64,000 nt of DNA from Firmicutes bacterium TM09-10 (GTDB taxonomy: Bacteria > Bacillota > Clostridia > Lachnospirales > Lachnospiraceae), in assembly GCA_003481005.1 (NCBI GenBank), contig QUKC01000013.1:44558-108557 (forward strand). Direction: 5' to 3'. Positions 14,911 to 23,427 of this stretch are shown here, piece after piece. The first letter of the stretch is position 1. Every line of letters starts with the position of its first letter. Position numbers and translations under genes: made by a program. Under the pieces are notes generated by a model. That model was not told the DNA's origin, did no database searches, and saw nothing but the letters and a program-made list of their open reading frames with translations.

Positions 14911-16299
14911 ATGAAAGCGGAAAGCAACAAAATGAAAGAAATGCCGGTCAATAAGCTCATGATTCAGATGGGAATTCCGATGATTTTATCGATGGCATTG
15001 CAGGCGGTCTACAACATTGTGGACAGCGCCTTTGTCGGAAATATGAAATCCGGGAGCGAAGCGGCGTTAAATGCGTTGACGCTCGTATTTCCGGTTCAGA
15101 TGCTGATGGTTGCAGTCGGAATCGGCACCGGTGTTGGAACCAATGCCCTTCTCGCATTGACCCTTGGACAGGGAAATTCCAAAAAGGCGGCGAAAGTCGC
15201 CGGGAACAGTTTGTTTTTGGGCGCAGTGATCTATGCGGTGTGCCTGGTGTTTGGAATATTTGGGGGAAAAGTGTATATTTCCTCCCAGACCGTTGACCCG
15301 GAAGTAATTTCGATGGGAACGGATTATCTGAGCATCTGCTGTGTGATTTCGTTTGGAATTATTTTCTTTTCCATCTTTGAAAAACTGCTGCAGGCGACGG
15401 GACGTTCCCTTTATTCCACTATCGGTCAGATTGTGGGTGCGGTAGTAAATATCATCCTCGATCCGATTATGATTTACGGAATCGGACCCGTTCCGGAAAT
15501 GGGAGTACAGGGCGCTGCATACGCGACGGTGATCGGACAGGTGGCATCTGCGGCATTGCTGTTTTTCTTCCATATAAAATTCAATAAAGAATTCGAGCAT
15601 GGCGTAAAATATCTGAAACCGGACACCGGAATTATAAAAGAGATCTATGCGATCGGGCTTCCGGCAATCCTTGCACAGGCACTGATGTCTGTCATGGTTT
15701 ATGTGATGAACCTGATTTTAAAATTTAATCCCTTCGCCCAGACCGCATACGGACTGTTTTATAAAGTCCAGCAGTTTGTACTGTTTCTGGCTTTTGGACT
15801 GAGGGACGCGATCACGCCGATCATAGCATTTGCATATGGAATGGGAAGCAAAAAGAGGGTTCAGGACGGAATGAAATATGGTCTGATTTATACGGCTGTG
15901 CTTATGGTAATCGGAACAGCAATTACGGAAATTTTCCCGGGCGCGTTTGCTTCGCTGTTCAATGCCGGACAGTCGAGAGCGTATTTCATTGGAGCGATGC
16001 GGATAATTTCGATCAGCTTTCTCTTTGCGGGAATCAATGTGGCATATCAGGGAATCTACCAGGCACTGGAAAGCGGTGTAGAGTCCCTGGTGATTTCCCT
16101 GCTCAGACAGTTTGTGATCCTATTGCCGCTGGCTGGTATTTTTTCCGTGTTTGTCAGAAACGGACAGGCAGACGTTTCGCTGATCTGGTGGGCGTTTCCG
16201 ATCACAGAGCTTGCTGCCTGTCTGGTGGGATATGTCCTGCTAAAGAAAGTCAAAAAGAACAGGGTGGAAAATTTTTCAGAAGCTGCTGTAGAAAAATAA
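14911..16299 (+). CDS. MATE-family efflux transporter (1)
   Basis: 462 residues from the ATG at 14911, with AAAGGAGG 7 bases before it. About twelve hydrophobic segments in two similar halves. Family motifs: [33 protein letters not shown] at the start, [28 protein letters not shown] in the first half, and a second-half counterpart. MATE proteins export cationic drugs or metabolites using Na+ or H+. The substrate cannot be read from sequence. A second MATE gene lies at 54008. Confidence 0.92.
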   Translation: MKAESNKMKEMPVNKLMIQMGIPMILSMALQAVYNIVDSAFVGNMKSGSEAALNALTLVFPVQMLMVAVGIGTGVGTNALLALTLGQGNSKKAAKVAGNSLFLGAVIYAVCLVFGIFGGKVYISSQTVDPEVISMGTDYLSICCVISFGIIFFSIFEKLLQATGRSLYSTIGQIVGAVVNIILDPIMIYGIGPVPEMGVQGAAYATVIGQVASAALLFFFHIKFNKEFEHGVKYLKPDTGIIKEIYAIGLPAILAQALMSVMVYVMNLILKFNPFAQTAYGLFYKVQQFVLFLAFGLRDAITPIIAFAYGMGSKKRVQDGMKYGLIYTAVLMVIGTAITEIFPGAFASLFNAGQSRAYFIGAMRIISISFLFAGINVAYQGIYQALESGVESLVISLLRQFVILLPLAGIFSVFVRNGQADVSLIWWAFPITELAACLVGYVLLKKVKKNRVENFSEAAVEK

Positions 16300-16302
16300 A
16301 TA

Positions 16303-16372
16303 TTGACGTGGAAGATTAAAACCATTAAAATAAGGGTAAAATAAAGGAATATACCACTATTTTAATGGTTTT
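16303..16372 (+). promoter_or_regulatory. Promoter within a perfect 15-bp inverted repeat (operator)
   Basis: AAAACCATTAAAATA (16318-16332) is the exact reverse complement of TATTTTAATGGTTTT (16358-16372). The promoter TTGACG (16303-16308), 17 bases, TAAAAT (16326-16331) has its -10 box inside the left arm. This is a natural autoregulation site for the HTH protein encoded 16 bases further on. The arms may also fold as a hairpin after the MATE gene. Confidence 0.7.
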
Positions 16373-16387
16373 CTTGTAGGAGACAAT

Positions 16388-16936
16388 ATGCAGGGGAAAA
16401 AGTTCGCAGTATCGGATTATACAACAGCAGAAGAAATTAAGGCGGTTCGTAAGCACTTGAAGCTGACGCAAAAAGAGTTTGCGGAATTGATTTGTTGTGG
16501 AAAGTCGACGGTAGAGCGTTGGGAAGTCAGCAAGGAAAAGATAACAGGACCGTTAGTTTTATTGCTAAAGATGTTGGAACGATATCCTGACTATCCGAGC
16601 CGGCTTCAGATTCCACAGAGAGAATATCCGCTTCGGCTTTGGTATATGTATCGGCAGAAGCCTTGCACAATGATAGATGTCAATGAAGTGGAGCAGAGGG
16701 TTCGTGTTGTTAATTATACGGATAAACTGATGTTTCGGGCATTTGGAAAAGTAGAAGAACCGGATTATAAAATGTACGAAGAGTTTCTGGAATCGAGATG
16801 TTTTCCGTCAAGTCGGGATAAAATGAAACTGGTGTTAAAGGATCTGGAGCTGCCATTTTATGATCCGCTTATGATTATAGAAAAGACAGGCGGAAGGATG
16901 GCAGAGGATGATTTCTGGATTCAGATAGAGCGTTAG
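16388..16936 (+). CDS. HTH regulator with a HipA-associated C-terminal domain (antitoxin candidate)
   Basis: 182 residues. Residues 14-65 are a Cro/HipB-type helix-turn-helix (EEIKAVRKHLKLTQKEFAELICCGKSTVERWE). The C-terminal part (about 95-182) reads VRVVNYTDKLMFRAFGKVEEPDYKMYEEFLESRCFP.. and ..LPFYDPLMIIEKTGGRMAEDDFWIQIER, a block usually found directly upstream of HipA-like kinases in Firmicutes. I take it as a DNA-binding antitoxin fused to the small N-terminal piece of a split HipA. The next gene starts 10 bases later. The first gene sits behind its own operator, as toxin-antitoxin modules do. Confidence 0.65.
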   Translation: MQGKKFAVSDYTTAEEIKAVRKHLKLTQKEFAELICCGKSTVERWEVSKEKITGPLVLLLKMLERYPDYPSRLQIPQREYPLRLWYMYRQKPCTMIDVNEVEQRVRVVNYTDKLMFRAFGKVEEPDYKMYEEFLESRCFPSSRDKMKLVLKDLELPFYDPLMIIEKTGGRMAEDDFWIQIER

Positions 16937-16946
16937 AGGATGGGAC

Positions 16947-17783
16947 ATGGTAGAGCTTTTTGAACAGAACGAGAGGCAAAATGACAGGCAGTCTTCAAAG
17001 GGAAATCAGCTGAAATGGAAAAATGACGGGATATGGTATAAGGCTGATTACACTGGGTATGAAGGACTTGCAGAGTATATGATATCCCATCTTTTACAGA
17101 GATCATCCCTGCGCCCAAATGAATTTGTTTTGTATGAACCGGAACAGATCAAATATAAATCAGTTGTTTATTCCGGAGTAAAAAGTGACAATTTCCTGGA
17201 GGAAGGATGGCAGCTGATTACTTTGGAGAGGCTGTTTAAAGTTTTTTTTGGACAGAATTTGTATCAGTCTATTTTCAGAATTCCAGACGTAGAAATGAGG
17301 TTGCTTTTTTTGGTAGAACAGGTAGAGCGTGTAACAAAGCTGCCGGATTTTGGAGCATACATGAACAAGCTGTTTACCATAGATGCAGTTTTTCTGAATG
17401 AAGATAGACATACGCATAATATCGCGATACTTATGAATCAGGATGGAAAATTTGCCTATTGTCCTATTTTTGATAATGGAGCAGGATTACTGGCAGATAC
17501 GACGTTGGATTATCCGATGGGACAGGATGTGTATATGCAGATGCAGGAAGTTTGTGCAAAAACGATCAGCCCGGATTTTGATGAACAGCTGGATGTATCT
17601 GAGAAACTGTATGGAAATCGTTTAAAATTCTATTTTAATCCAAAAGATGTCAGCGACCTGCTGGATGGGATAAAAATATATTCTTCGGATGAGAAAAACC
17701 GAGTAAAGGATATTCTTCTCACACAGATGAAAAAATATGCCTATTTGTTCAAATCATGTGAAGTGGAGAACGGACGTTTATAA
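16947..17783 (+). CDS. HipA-like Ser/Thr kinase, short form (toxin candidate)
   Basis: 278 residues, shorter than E. coli HipA (440) because the N-terminal subdomain is absent. The ATP-site and catalytic-loop motifs of the HipA/CtkA kinases are present: KADYTGYEGLAEYMISHLL near residue 30, FTIDAVFLNEDRHTHNIAIL (catalytic D and N) and CPIFDNGAGLL (the DFG-like metal site). HipA kinases phosphorylate aminoacyl-tRNA synthetases and stop growth. The layout resembles the three-gene HipBST modules, but with the B and S parts fused. Coding sequence is more AT-rich than the housekeeping genes around it, which suggests transfer. Confidence 0.68.
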   Translation: MVELFEQNERQNDRQSSKGNQLKWKNDGIWYKADYTGYEGLAEYMISHLLQRSSLRPNEFVLYEPEQIKYKSVVYSGVKSDNFLEEGWQLITLERLFKVFFGQNLYQSIFRIPDVEMRLLFLVEQVERVTKLPDFGAYMNKLFTIDAVFLNEDRHTHNIAILMNQDGKFAYCPIFDNGAGLLADTTLDYPMGQDVYMQMQEVCAKTISPDFDEQLDVSEKLYGNRLKFYFNPKDVSDLLDGIKIYSSDEKNRVKDILLTQMKKYAYLFKSCEVENGRL

Positions 17784-17891
17784 ACCGGGATTTCTTTGCC
17801 TGGAATATGACATGGATACCGTGATAAAAGAAATTCATGAATCATTGTGAACTTTGTTTTGACTAATTTGCGTTTGAGAGGAATACCGGTT

Positions 17892-18320
17892 ATGGTCAGA
17901 AAATTACAAAAAGCAGATATAGACAGAGTTGCCGATATATGGTTAGATACGAATTTAAAAGCACATGATTTTATTTCTGCTCAATATTGGAAACGTAATT
18001 TTGAATTGGTAAAAGAAATGCTGTTACAGGCGGAAGTCTATGTCTATGAAAGTGATCAGAAAATCCAGGGGTTTATAGGGCTGAACAACGATTATATCGA
18101 GGGCATTTTTGTTTCTGATAAAATGCAGTCTCAGGGTATCGGTAAAATTCTGCTGAATGATACAAAAGACAAAAGAAACGAATTACGCTTAAATGTGTAT
18201 CGGAAAAATACACGGGCAATCTCTTTTTACCAGAGGGAAGGTTTTGAGATCCAGAGCGATGGATTGGATGAAGCTACCGGAGAAAAAGAATATGCAATGG
18301 TGTGGAAAAAGAATTTCTGA
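17892..18320 (+). CDS. GNAT-family N-acetyltransferase
   Basis: 142 residues from the ATG at 17892 (MVRKLQKADIDRVADIWL). The acetyl-CoA loop is read as VSDKMQSQGIGKILL, followed by NVYRKNTRAISFYQREGFEI, the usual GNAT end. Similar to YjaB-type small acetyltransferases. Acceptor unknown. Confidence 0.85.
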   Translation: MVRKLQKADIDRVADIWLDTNLKAHDFISAQYWKRNFELVKEMLLQAEVYVYESDQKIQGFIGLNNDYIEGIFVSDKMQSQGIGKILLNDTKDKRNELRLNVYRKNTRAISFYQREGFEIQSDGLDEATGEKEYAMVWKKNF

Positions 18321-18400
18321 TTTTCTCAAAATGCGCTAATATCCAGATCGCATTCGAGGGCAATTATCTGAACTTGGCAGAATAAAACGGAGAAACGATT

Positions 18401-19057
18401 ATGGAAGAAAGAAAAATTTTGACACCACAGTCCGTTCAGCAGGATCTGGACGCTTTGGGGCAATACAAAACAGCAGACGTGGACAGGCTGATCCGCCGCT
18501 ATGTCAAGGAACAGGCGGACGCGGCTCCCCTTCGGGAACATATTTTGACAGAGCAGCAGTTTCATCGAATCTACTATTATGTAAACTTACAGCAAATTAA
18601 GGATGTGGCTGCACGGATGGCTTTTATTCACAATAATTTACTGTTTACGGATTGGTGGCACACGGATCAAATCATTCGGTATGTGGCGGCGCTGGATTTT
18701 GAAATGGCGATAGGGTATTCCCGGAAATATATCCATTCCGATGATCCATTTATTCGTCGCTGGGGCTATGTAATGTTTATTTCCCGGCTGGGGCATGGTC
18801 ATGCAGAGCGGTTGCTGCCGCTGATGAAAGCAGACGATCACTATTATGTACAGATGGCGCAAGCCTGGTTGATTGCAGAGCTGACTATTTTTGAGCCGGA
18901 GGTTGTTCATCGGTGGATGAAAAGCTGTGGGCTTCCTTATTCCATCTGCGGCAAGGCCATTCAGAAAATCTGTGATTCCTACCGGATTTCCGACGATTGG
19001 AAAGTAAAATTCAAAGCCCTGCGGCCGGAACTGAAAGCAGCATTTGAAAAACTATGA
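18401..19057 (+). CDS. AlkD-like DNA alkylation repair protein
   Basis: 218 residues made of HEAT-like helical repeats with the AlkD/AlkC pattern: TDWWHTDQIIRYV, IHSDDPFIRRWGYVMFI, YYVQMAQAWLIAEL. AlkD enzymes remove bulky or cationic N3/N7 alkylated bases without base flipping. The aromatic and acidic residues of the lesion cleft (W-W-D/N pattern in the repeats) appear present. Single gene; an unrelated GNAT gene precedes it. Confidence 0.82.
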   Translation: MEERKILTPQSVQQDLDALGQYKTADVDRLIRRYVKEQADAAPLREHILTEQQFHRIYYYVNLQQIKDVAARMAFIHNNLLFTDWWHTDQIIRYVAALDFEMAIGYSRKYIHSDDPFIRRWGYVMFISRLGHGHAERLLPLMKADDHYYVQMAQAWLIAELTIFEPEVVHRWMKSCGLPYSICGKAIQKICDSYRISDDWKVKFKALRPELKAAFEKL

Positions 19058-19141
19058 TGTCTAACCCCGTCGCTCTGAAAAATTTTGATGTTTATTTGAT
19101 GGCGTGTAGTATTTTCTGGGGAATTAGTGTTAAAAAACACA

Positions 19142-19170
19142 TTGATTCATATGTAAAAATGTAATATAAT
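19142..19170 (+). promoter_or_regulatory. Promoter of the DUF4143 ATPase gene, overlapping a palindrome
   Basis: TTGATT (19142-19147), 17 bases, TATAAT (19165-19170). The -10 box lies inside AATGTAATATAATACATT, an inverted repeat that could be an operator. Confidence 0.65.
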
Positions 19171-19214
19171 ACATTTAAATACACTAAATATTGAGGGAAG
19201 GAGAATGTGCACAT

Positions 19215-20507
19215 ATGAAACGTAAAATAACGTCAAAGTTGTATGAGTGGAAAAATATGCTAAATGGTAGAATGCCATTGCTGATTTACGGGGCGCGTCA
19301 GGTCGGAAAAACATTTGAGATGCGCGAATTTGGAGCATTATATTACAAGAATACTATCTATGTGAACTTTGAAACAGATGAAAGAATTGGGAAATATTTT
19401 GAAACAGATATTCATGCAGATCATGTGATAGCTGTTTTGGAAAAATACTATCAGGCTAAGATAGTACCTGAAAATACACTTATTATTTTTGATGAAATTC
19501 AAATGTGTGAAAGAGCATTAACTTCGTTAAAATATTTTTCAGAAGAGGCTCCGGAATATCATGTGATGGCCGCGGGAAGTTTGCTGGGGGTAGCAGTGAA
19601 TCGGGAAAAATATTCGTTTCCGGTAGGAAAAGTTCAGATGCTGACCATGTACGCAATGGATCTGGAAGAGGTGCTGTGGGCAAAGGAAAAACAGATGCTT
19701 GCAGATACGATCCGGGAACATTATGAAAAGAATCAGCCGTTGGATGAAATACTCCATGAGGAGGCCATGCAGGAATTCTATCATTATTGTATTGTGGGAG
19801 GGATGCCTGCAGCGGTGAAGGCCGACCTTGCAAAAGACAGTCCTATAGAACAGACAGAAATTCGGCAGATGTTATTAAATTCTTATATTGCGGACATGAC
19901 CAAATATGCGAATCAGTCAGATACAGTGCGTATTTTTGAAGCGTATGATTCCCTTCCGGCACAGTTGGCAAGGGATGCAAAAAAATTTCAGTATAAGTTG
20001 ATAAAATCGGGCGCGCGGGCCTCTCAATATGGAGATGCGATTGACTGGCTGATTCGGGCTGGAATTGTGAATAAGTGTATGAAATGCAGTCAGGGATTTT
20101 ATCCGGTTGCAGCATATCAGGATGTGAGTGCATTTAAATTATATTATAGTGATATGGGTATTATGTCCGCCAGATTGGGAATGACTCTGGAGGCGCTACA
20201 GGGTAAAGAAACAGAGCATTTCCGAGGTATATTGACAGAAAACTATGTTGCAATTGCGCTGAAAACGAATGGCTATGATCTTCATTATTGGGAATCAGAT
20301 AATACGGCAGAAGTAGATTTTCTTATACAAAAAGATAGTCATGTAATTCCGGTGGAATGTAAAGCTGGAAATCATGTGAAAGCGAAAAGTATGATGGTTT
20401 ATATGGAAAAATATGACCCGGTGTATGCAATTCGGATTTCAGCAAGAAATTTTGGAATGGTAAACGGGATAAAGTCAGTGCCATTATATAGTGTGTTTTG
20501 CATTTGA
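19215..20507 (+). CDS. AAA-type ATPase with DUF4143 domain
   Basis: 430 residues from the ATG at 19215; a TTG at 19191 would add eight residues. Walker A GARQVGKT at 26-33, Walker B TLIIFDEIQMCERAL, then AAGSLLGVAV (sensor). The C-terminal half is a DUF4143-type domain ending in a restriction-endonuclease-like core: ENYVAIALKTNGYDLHYWESDNTAEVDFLI with VIPVECKAG, that is an E..D..E-x-K nuclease-like signature. These proteins are common in gut bacteria and often accessory. Function is not established. The gene is AT-rich compared with its neighbours. Confidence 0.8.
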   Translation: MKRKITSKLYEWKNMLNGRMPLLIYGARQVGKTFEMREFGALYYKNTIYVNFETDERIGKYFETDIHADHVIAVLEKYYQAKIVPENTLIIFDEIQMCERALTSLKYFSEEAPEYHVMAAGSLLGVAVNREKYSFPVGKVQMLTMYAMDLEEVLWAKEKQMLADTIREHYEKNQPLDEILHEEAMQEFYHYCIVGGMPAAVKADLAKDSPIEQTEIRQMLLNSYIADMTKYANQSDTVRIFEAYDSLPAQLARDAKKFQYKLIKSGARASQYGDAIDWLIRAGIVNKCMKCSQGFYPVAAYQDVSAFKLYYSDMGIMSARLGMTLEALQGKETEHFRGILTENYVAIALKTNGYDLHYWESDNTAEVDFLIQKDSHVIPVECKAGNHVKAKSMMVYMEKYDPVYAIRISARNFGMVNGIKSVPLYSVFCI

Positions 20508-20510
20508 TCA

Positions 20511-20550
20511 AACAATAGAATGCGCGCTCTGCGAGCATTCTATTGTCATG
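20511..20550. repeat. R1 palindrome, full copy
   Basis: CAATAGAATG and CATTCTATTG arms around CGCGCTCTGCGAG, followed by TCATGAATC. It lies 4 bases after the ATPase stop. Confidence 0.85.
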
Positions 20551-20633
20551 AATCAAATGGTCGGTGTCCTATTCGGATTGACCGACTATGCCTATTGGCT
20601 TTATGTAACTGACACAGAAGGGAATATAGCTAT

Positions 20634-21380
20634 ATGAAAATACTTGTAATTTCAGACATTCATGCAAATATTCGGGCGTTGGATACAATTTTGCGGGAGG
20701 AAGCAGACTATGATCTGTTATGCTGTGCAGGGGATTTTACGGACTACGGGATCTCACCTCGGGAGGTCCTGGAGCGGTTTCGCCAGTTGGAAAATACAGT
20801 CCTCGTATATGGAAACCATGACCGCCATGTCATAAATACTTACGAGAGCGGAGCATGGACAAATGTAGCGGATGGAACATACAAATGGGTGCATTATAAC
20901 TGTGAAAGACTGAGTGAAAAAGATGTCGATTGGATGAAGCAGCTCCCGGAAAAGGCATATTTTGAGGCAGATGGATGGAGCTATGGAATCGCGCATCAAT
21001 ACGACAATGGCTACGGGACGATCGAGAGCCGCTATGCCTTTGATCAGTATTGGAATGCCAGCTATGGAGCGGAGTGTGACGGAAAGCGACGATTGATTTT
21101 CGGGCATACCCACAGACAATGCATTCATACCCTTTGGGAGGGAATGGAATGGATAAATCCGGGAAGCATTTCCTACAGAAGGCCAGATGATCCCGACAAG
21201 ACTGCGCACTACGCGGTGATCGTGGATGGAAAAATACAGCTCAAAAGCATTGCCTATGACAGAACGCTGCAGCTTGCAGAGGCGAAGAGACTTTTGAAAA
21301 ATGACCGGATGATGCGAACAGAGCTGCAGGATTTTATGTTCTTTTTCGGTGATGCAAAAACCTCAAGGGATCCGCTGTAA
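20634..21380 (+). CDS. Calcineurin-like metallophosphoesterase (YfcE type)
   Basis: 248 residues. Metal-binding motifs in order: SDIHANI at 7-13, CAGDFTDYG, YGNHDRHV and IFGHTHRQ, followed by WINPGSIS. These two-metal phosphodiesterases act on varied phosphodiesters or phosphoproteins. The C-terminal 40 residues are an added helical tail. Substrate unknown. Confidence 0.88.
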   Translation: MKILVISDIHANIRALDTILREEADYDLLCCAGDFTDYGISPREVLERFRQLENTVLVYGNHDRHVINTYESGAWTNVADGTYKWVHYNCERLSEKDVDWMKQLPEKAYFEADGWSYGIAHQYDNGYGTIESRYAFDQYWNASYGAECDGKRRLIFGHTHRQCIHTLWEGMEWINPGSISYRRPDDPDKTAHYAVIVDGKIQLKSIAYDRTLQLAEAKRLLKNDRMMRTELQDFMFFFGDAKTSRDPL

Positions 21381-21552
21381 AATTCCACATCAGAAGGCTG
21401 CCGTTTCTTCCGTAAAAGGCGGATCCGGCAGTCTCTTTTTCTCCCATTGCGTTGACTTCCCTGATGGCATCCTTTATACTAAAAAAATACGACTATTTTA
21501 CTTTTGGGGAAAATATTACAGGGGAAAACAAAAGAAAAAGGAGGGGAAAGTC

Positions 21553-23427
21553 GTGATTTTCGGCAAGTATATCAATCGTTACTATCTGAAAAATGCACCT
21601 GCGCTGCTGCTTGGACTGCTCTCACTTTTGATCGTCGATATTGCCCAGCTGATGATTCCGGAGCTGTATCGTCTGGTCATTAATGGTGTGAACTTAGGGA
21701 AAGTGGTGGTGGATGGTCAGACGCTGACCTTTACCAGGGAGGTACTGTTTCAGAATATCTGTCTGCCCATGATCTGGATTGTTTTGATGATGGTGATCGG
21801 GCGCTTTTTATGGCGGGTATGCTTTTTCGGTTCCGCAGTGTGTGTACAGGCAGATCTGCGGGAGCGAATGTTTGATCACAGCCGTCGTTTGTCGCAGCAG
21901 TATTATCAGGTCAACAAGGTAGGAAGCCTGATGAGCCTGTATACAAATGACCTGGATACGATTCAGGAGTGCTTCGGCGACGGCATTCTGATGTTTTTCG
22001 ACGCTCTGGTGCTTGGTCTGCTGGCGCTGTACAAAATGTGGCGGATGGATTTCAAGCTTACGCTGCTGGCCCTGATTCCTGCGGCGATCATGTTTGGCAT
22101 CGGCACTATTATGGGTACGACGATGACAAAACGCTGGGAGGAACGGCAGAAGGCTTTCTCTGATCTTTCGGATTTTGCACAGGAGAACTTTTCCGGCATC
22201 GCGGTGATCAAGGCATTTGTCAAGGAATTTAAGGAGCTTACAGCATTCCGTAAGCTAAACCGTGAAAATGAAGAGATCAACGTTACCTATACAAAGATCG
22301 CAACCCTGCTGGAGGTGCTGGTGACGCTGTTTGTGGAATCTGTCATCTGCGTCATCTTAGGCTACGGCGGCTGGCTGGTTTATGGCGGTCAGTTCAATGC
22401 CGGACAGCTGGTGGAATACATCGGCTACTTTGAATCCATCGTCTGGCCGATCATGGCGATTTCGATGCTGATTGAAAAGACTTCCCGCGGTAAGGCTTCT
22501 CTGAATCGTATTACGGAGCTGATGGATGCACCTGTAGATGTGACGGACCGGGATGGTGTAGGGAATCTTGAAAATCCAAAAGGCAGTATTGAATTCCGGC
22601 ATCTGACGTTCCGCTATCCGGACGGCGATTATAATGTATTGCAGGACGTCAGCTTTCAGGTAGCTGCCGGTGAGAGTGTCGGTATTGTAGGGAAAACCGG
22701 CGCGGGTAAGACTACGGTAGTAGATCTGCTGCTTCGTACCTATAATGTGCCGGACGGAACGCTGTTTGTGGACGGTCAGGATGTGAACAGCGTTTCCATT
22801 CATTCCGTACGCAATGCCTGTGCCTATGTGCCCCAGGATAATTTCCTGTTTTCAGATACCATTGCACACAATATCGGCTTTGGCGTAGAGGACGCTACGC
22901 CCGATCAGATCGATGGCGCCGCTTCCATGGCAGATGTGCGGGACAATATTGTAGATTTCAAGGAGGGCTATGAAACCATCCTGGGAGAACGTGGTGTGAC
23001 TGTTTCCGGCGGTCAGAAGCAGCGGATTTCCATTGCCCGTGCGCTGTTAAAAAATGCACCGATCCTGATTTTGGATGATTCGGTTTCTGCAGTGGATACC
23101 CGTACTGAAAAAATTATTCTCGATAACTTAAAGACCACTCGTGCAGGCAAGACCACCCTGTTGATCGCACATCGCATCTCGACAGTGGAGGGGATGGATA
23201 AGATCGTATTTCTGGAGGATGGCAGAGTAGAAGCGGTAGGTACGCACGATGCGCTGTATCACAGCTGTCCCGAGTATCGGCGGATGGTAGATTTACAGCG
23301 TCTGGAGGACGAAACGGCAGATTCGTCCGATGCGGTGGGAACGTCTGACATAGAGAGTTCCGTTGATGCCACAGAGCATGGGTCGGAGTCTGCAGAAAAG
23401 TACGAAGGAGGTGCCAGCCATGATTGA
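21553..23427 (+). CDS. ABC exporter half-transporter, permease plus ATPase (1 of 2)
   Basis: 624 residues from a GTG at 21553 with AAGGAGG 9 bases upstream. Six membrane segments (residues ~20-320), then the ATPase: Walker A VGKTGAGKTT, Q-loop VPQDNFLF, signature VSGGQKQRISIARALL, Walker B ILILDDSVSAVDT and H-loop IAHRIS. Walker B is followed by D (LDD), where a catalytic Glu is expected, so this half probably carries the degenerate ATP site of a heterodimer. The last residues overlap the start of the partner gene. Confidence 0.93.
   Translation: MIFGKYINRYYLKNAPALLLGLLSLLIVDIAQLMIPELYRLVINGVNLGKVVVDGQTLTFTREVLFQNICLPMIWIVLMMVIGRFLWRVCFFGSAVCVQADLRERMFDHSRRLSQQYYQVNKVGSLMSLYTNDLDTIQECFGDGILMFFDALVLGLLALYKMWRMDFKLTLLALIPAAIMFGIGTIMGTTMTKRWEERQKAFSDLSDFAQENFSGIAVIKAFVKEFKELTAFRKLNRENEEINVTYTKIATLLEVLVTLFVESVICVILGYGGWLVYGGQFNAGQLVEYIGYFESIVWPIMAISMLIEKTSRGKASLNRITELMDAPVDVTDRDGVGNLENPKGSIEFRHLTFRYPDGDYNVLQDVSFQVAAGESVGIVGKTGAGKTTVVDLLLRTYNVPDGTLFVDGQDVNSVSIHSVRNACAYVPQDNFLFSDTIAHNIGFGVEDATPDQIDGAASMADVRDNIVDFKEGYETILGERGVTVSGGQKQRISIARALLKNAPILILDDSVSAVDTRTEKIILDNLKTTRAGKTTLLIAHRISTVEGMDKIVFLEDGRVEAVGTHDALYHSCPEYRRMVDLQRLEDETADSSDAVGTSDIESSVDATEHGSESAEKYEGGASHD

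Noticed and set aside
21349..21553. Longer N-terminus of the first ABC exporter gene (692 codons)
   Set aside because: The extension overlaps the end of the phosphoesterase gene and has no ribosome site; the GTG at 21553 follows AAGGAGG.
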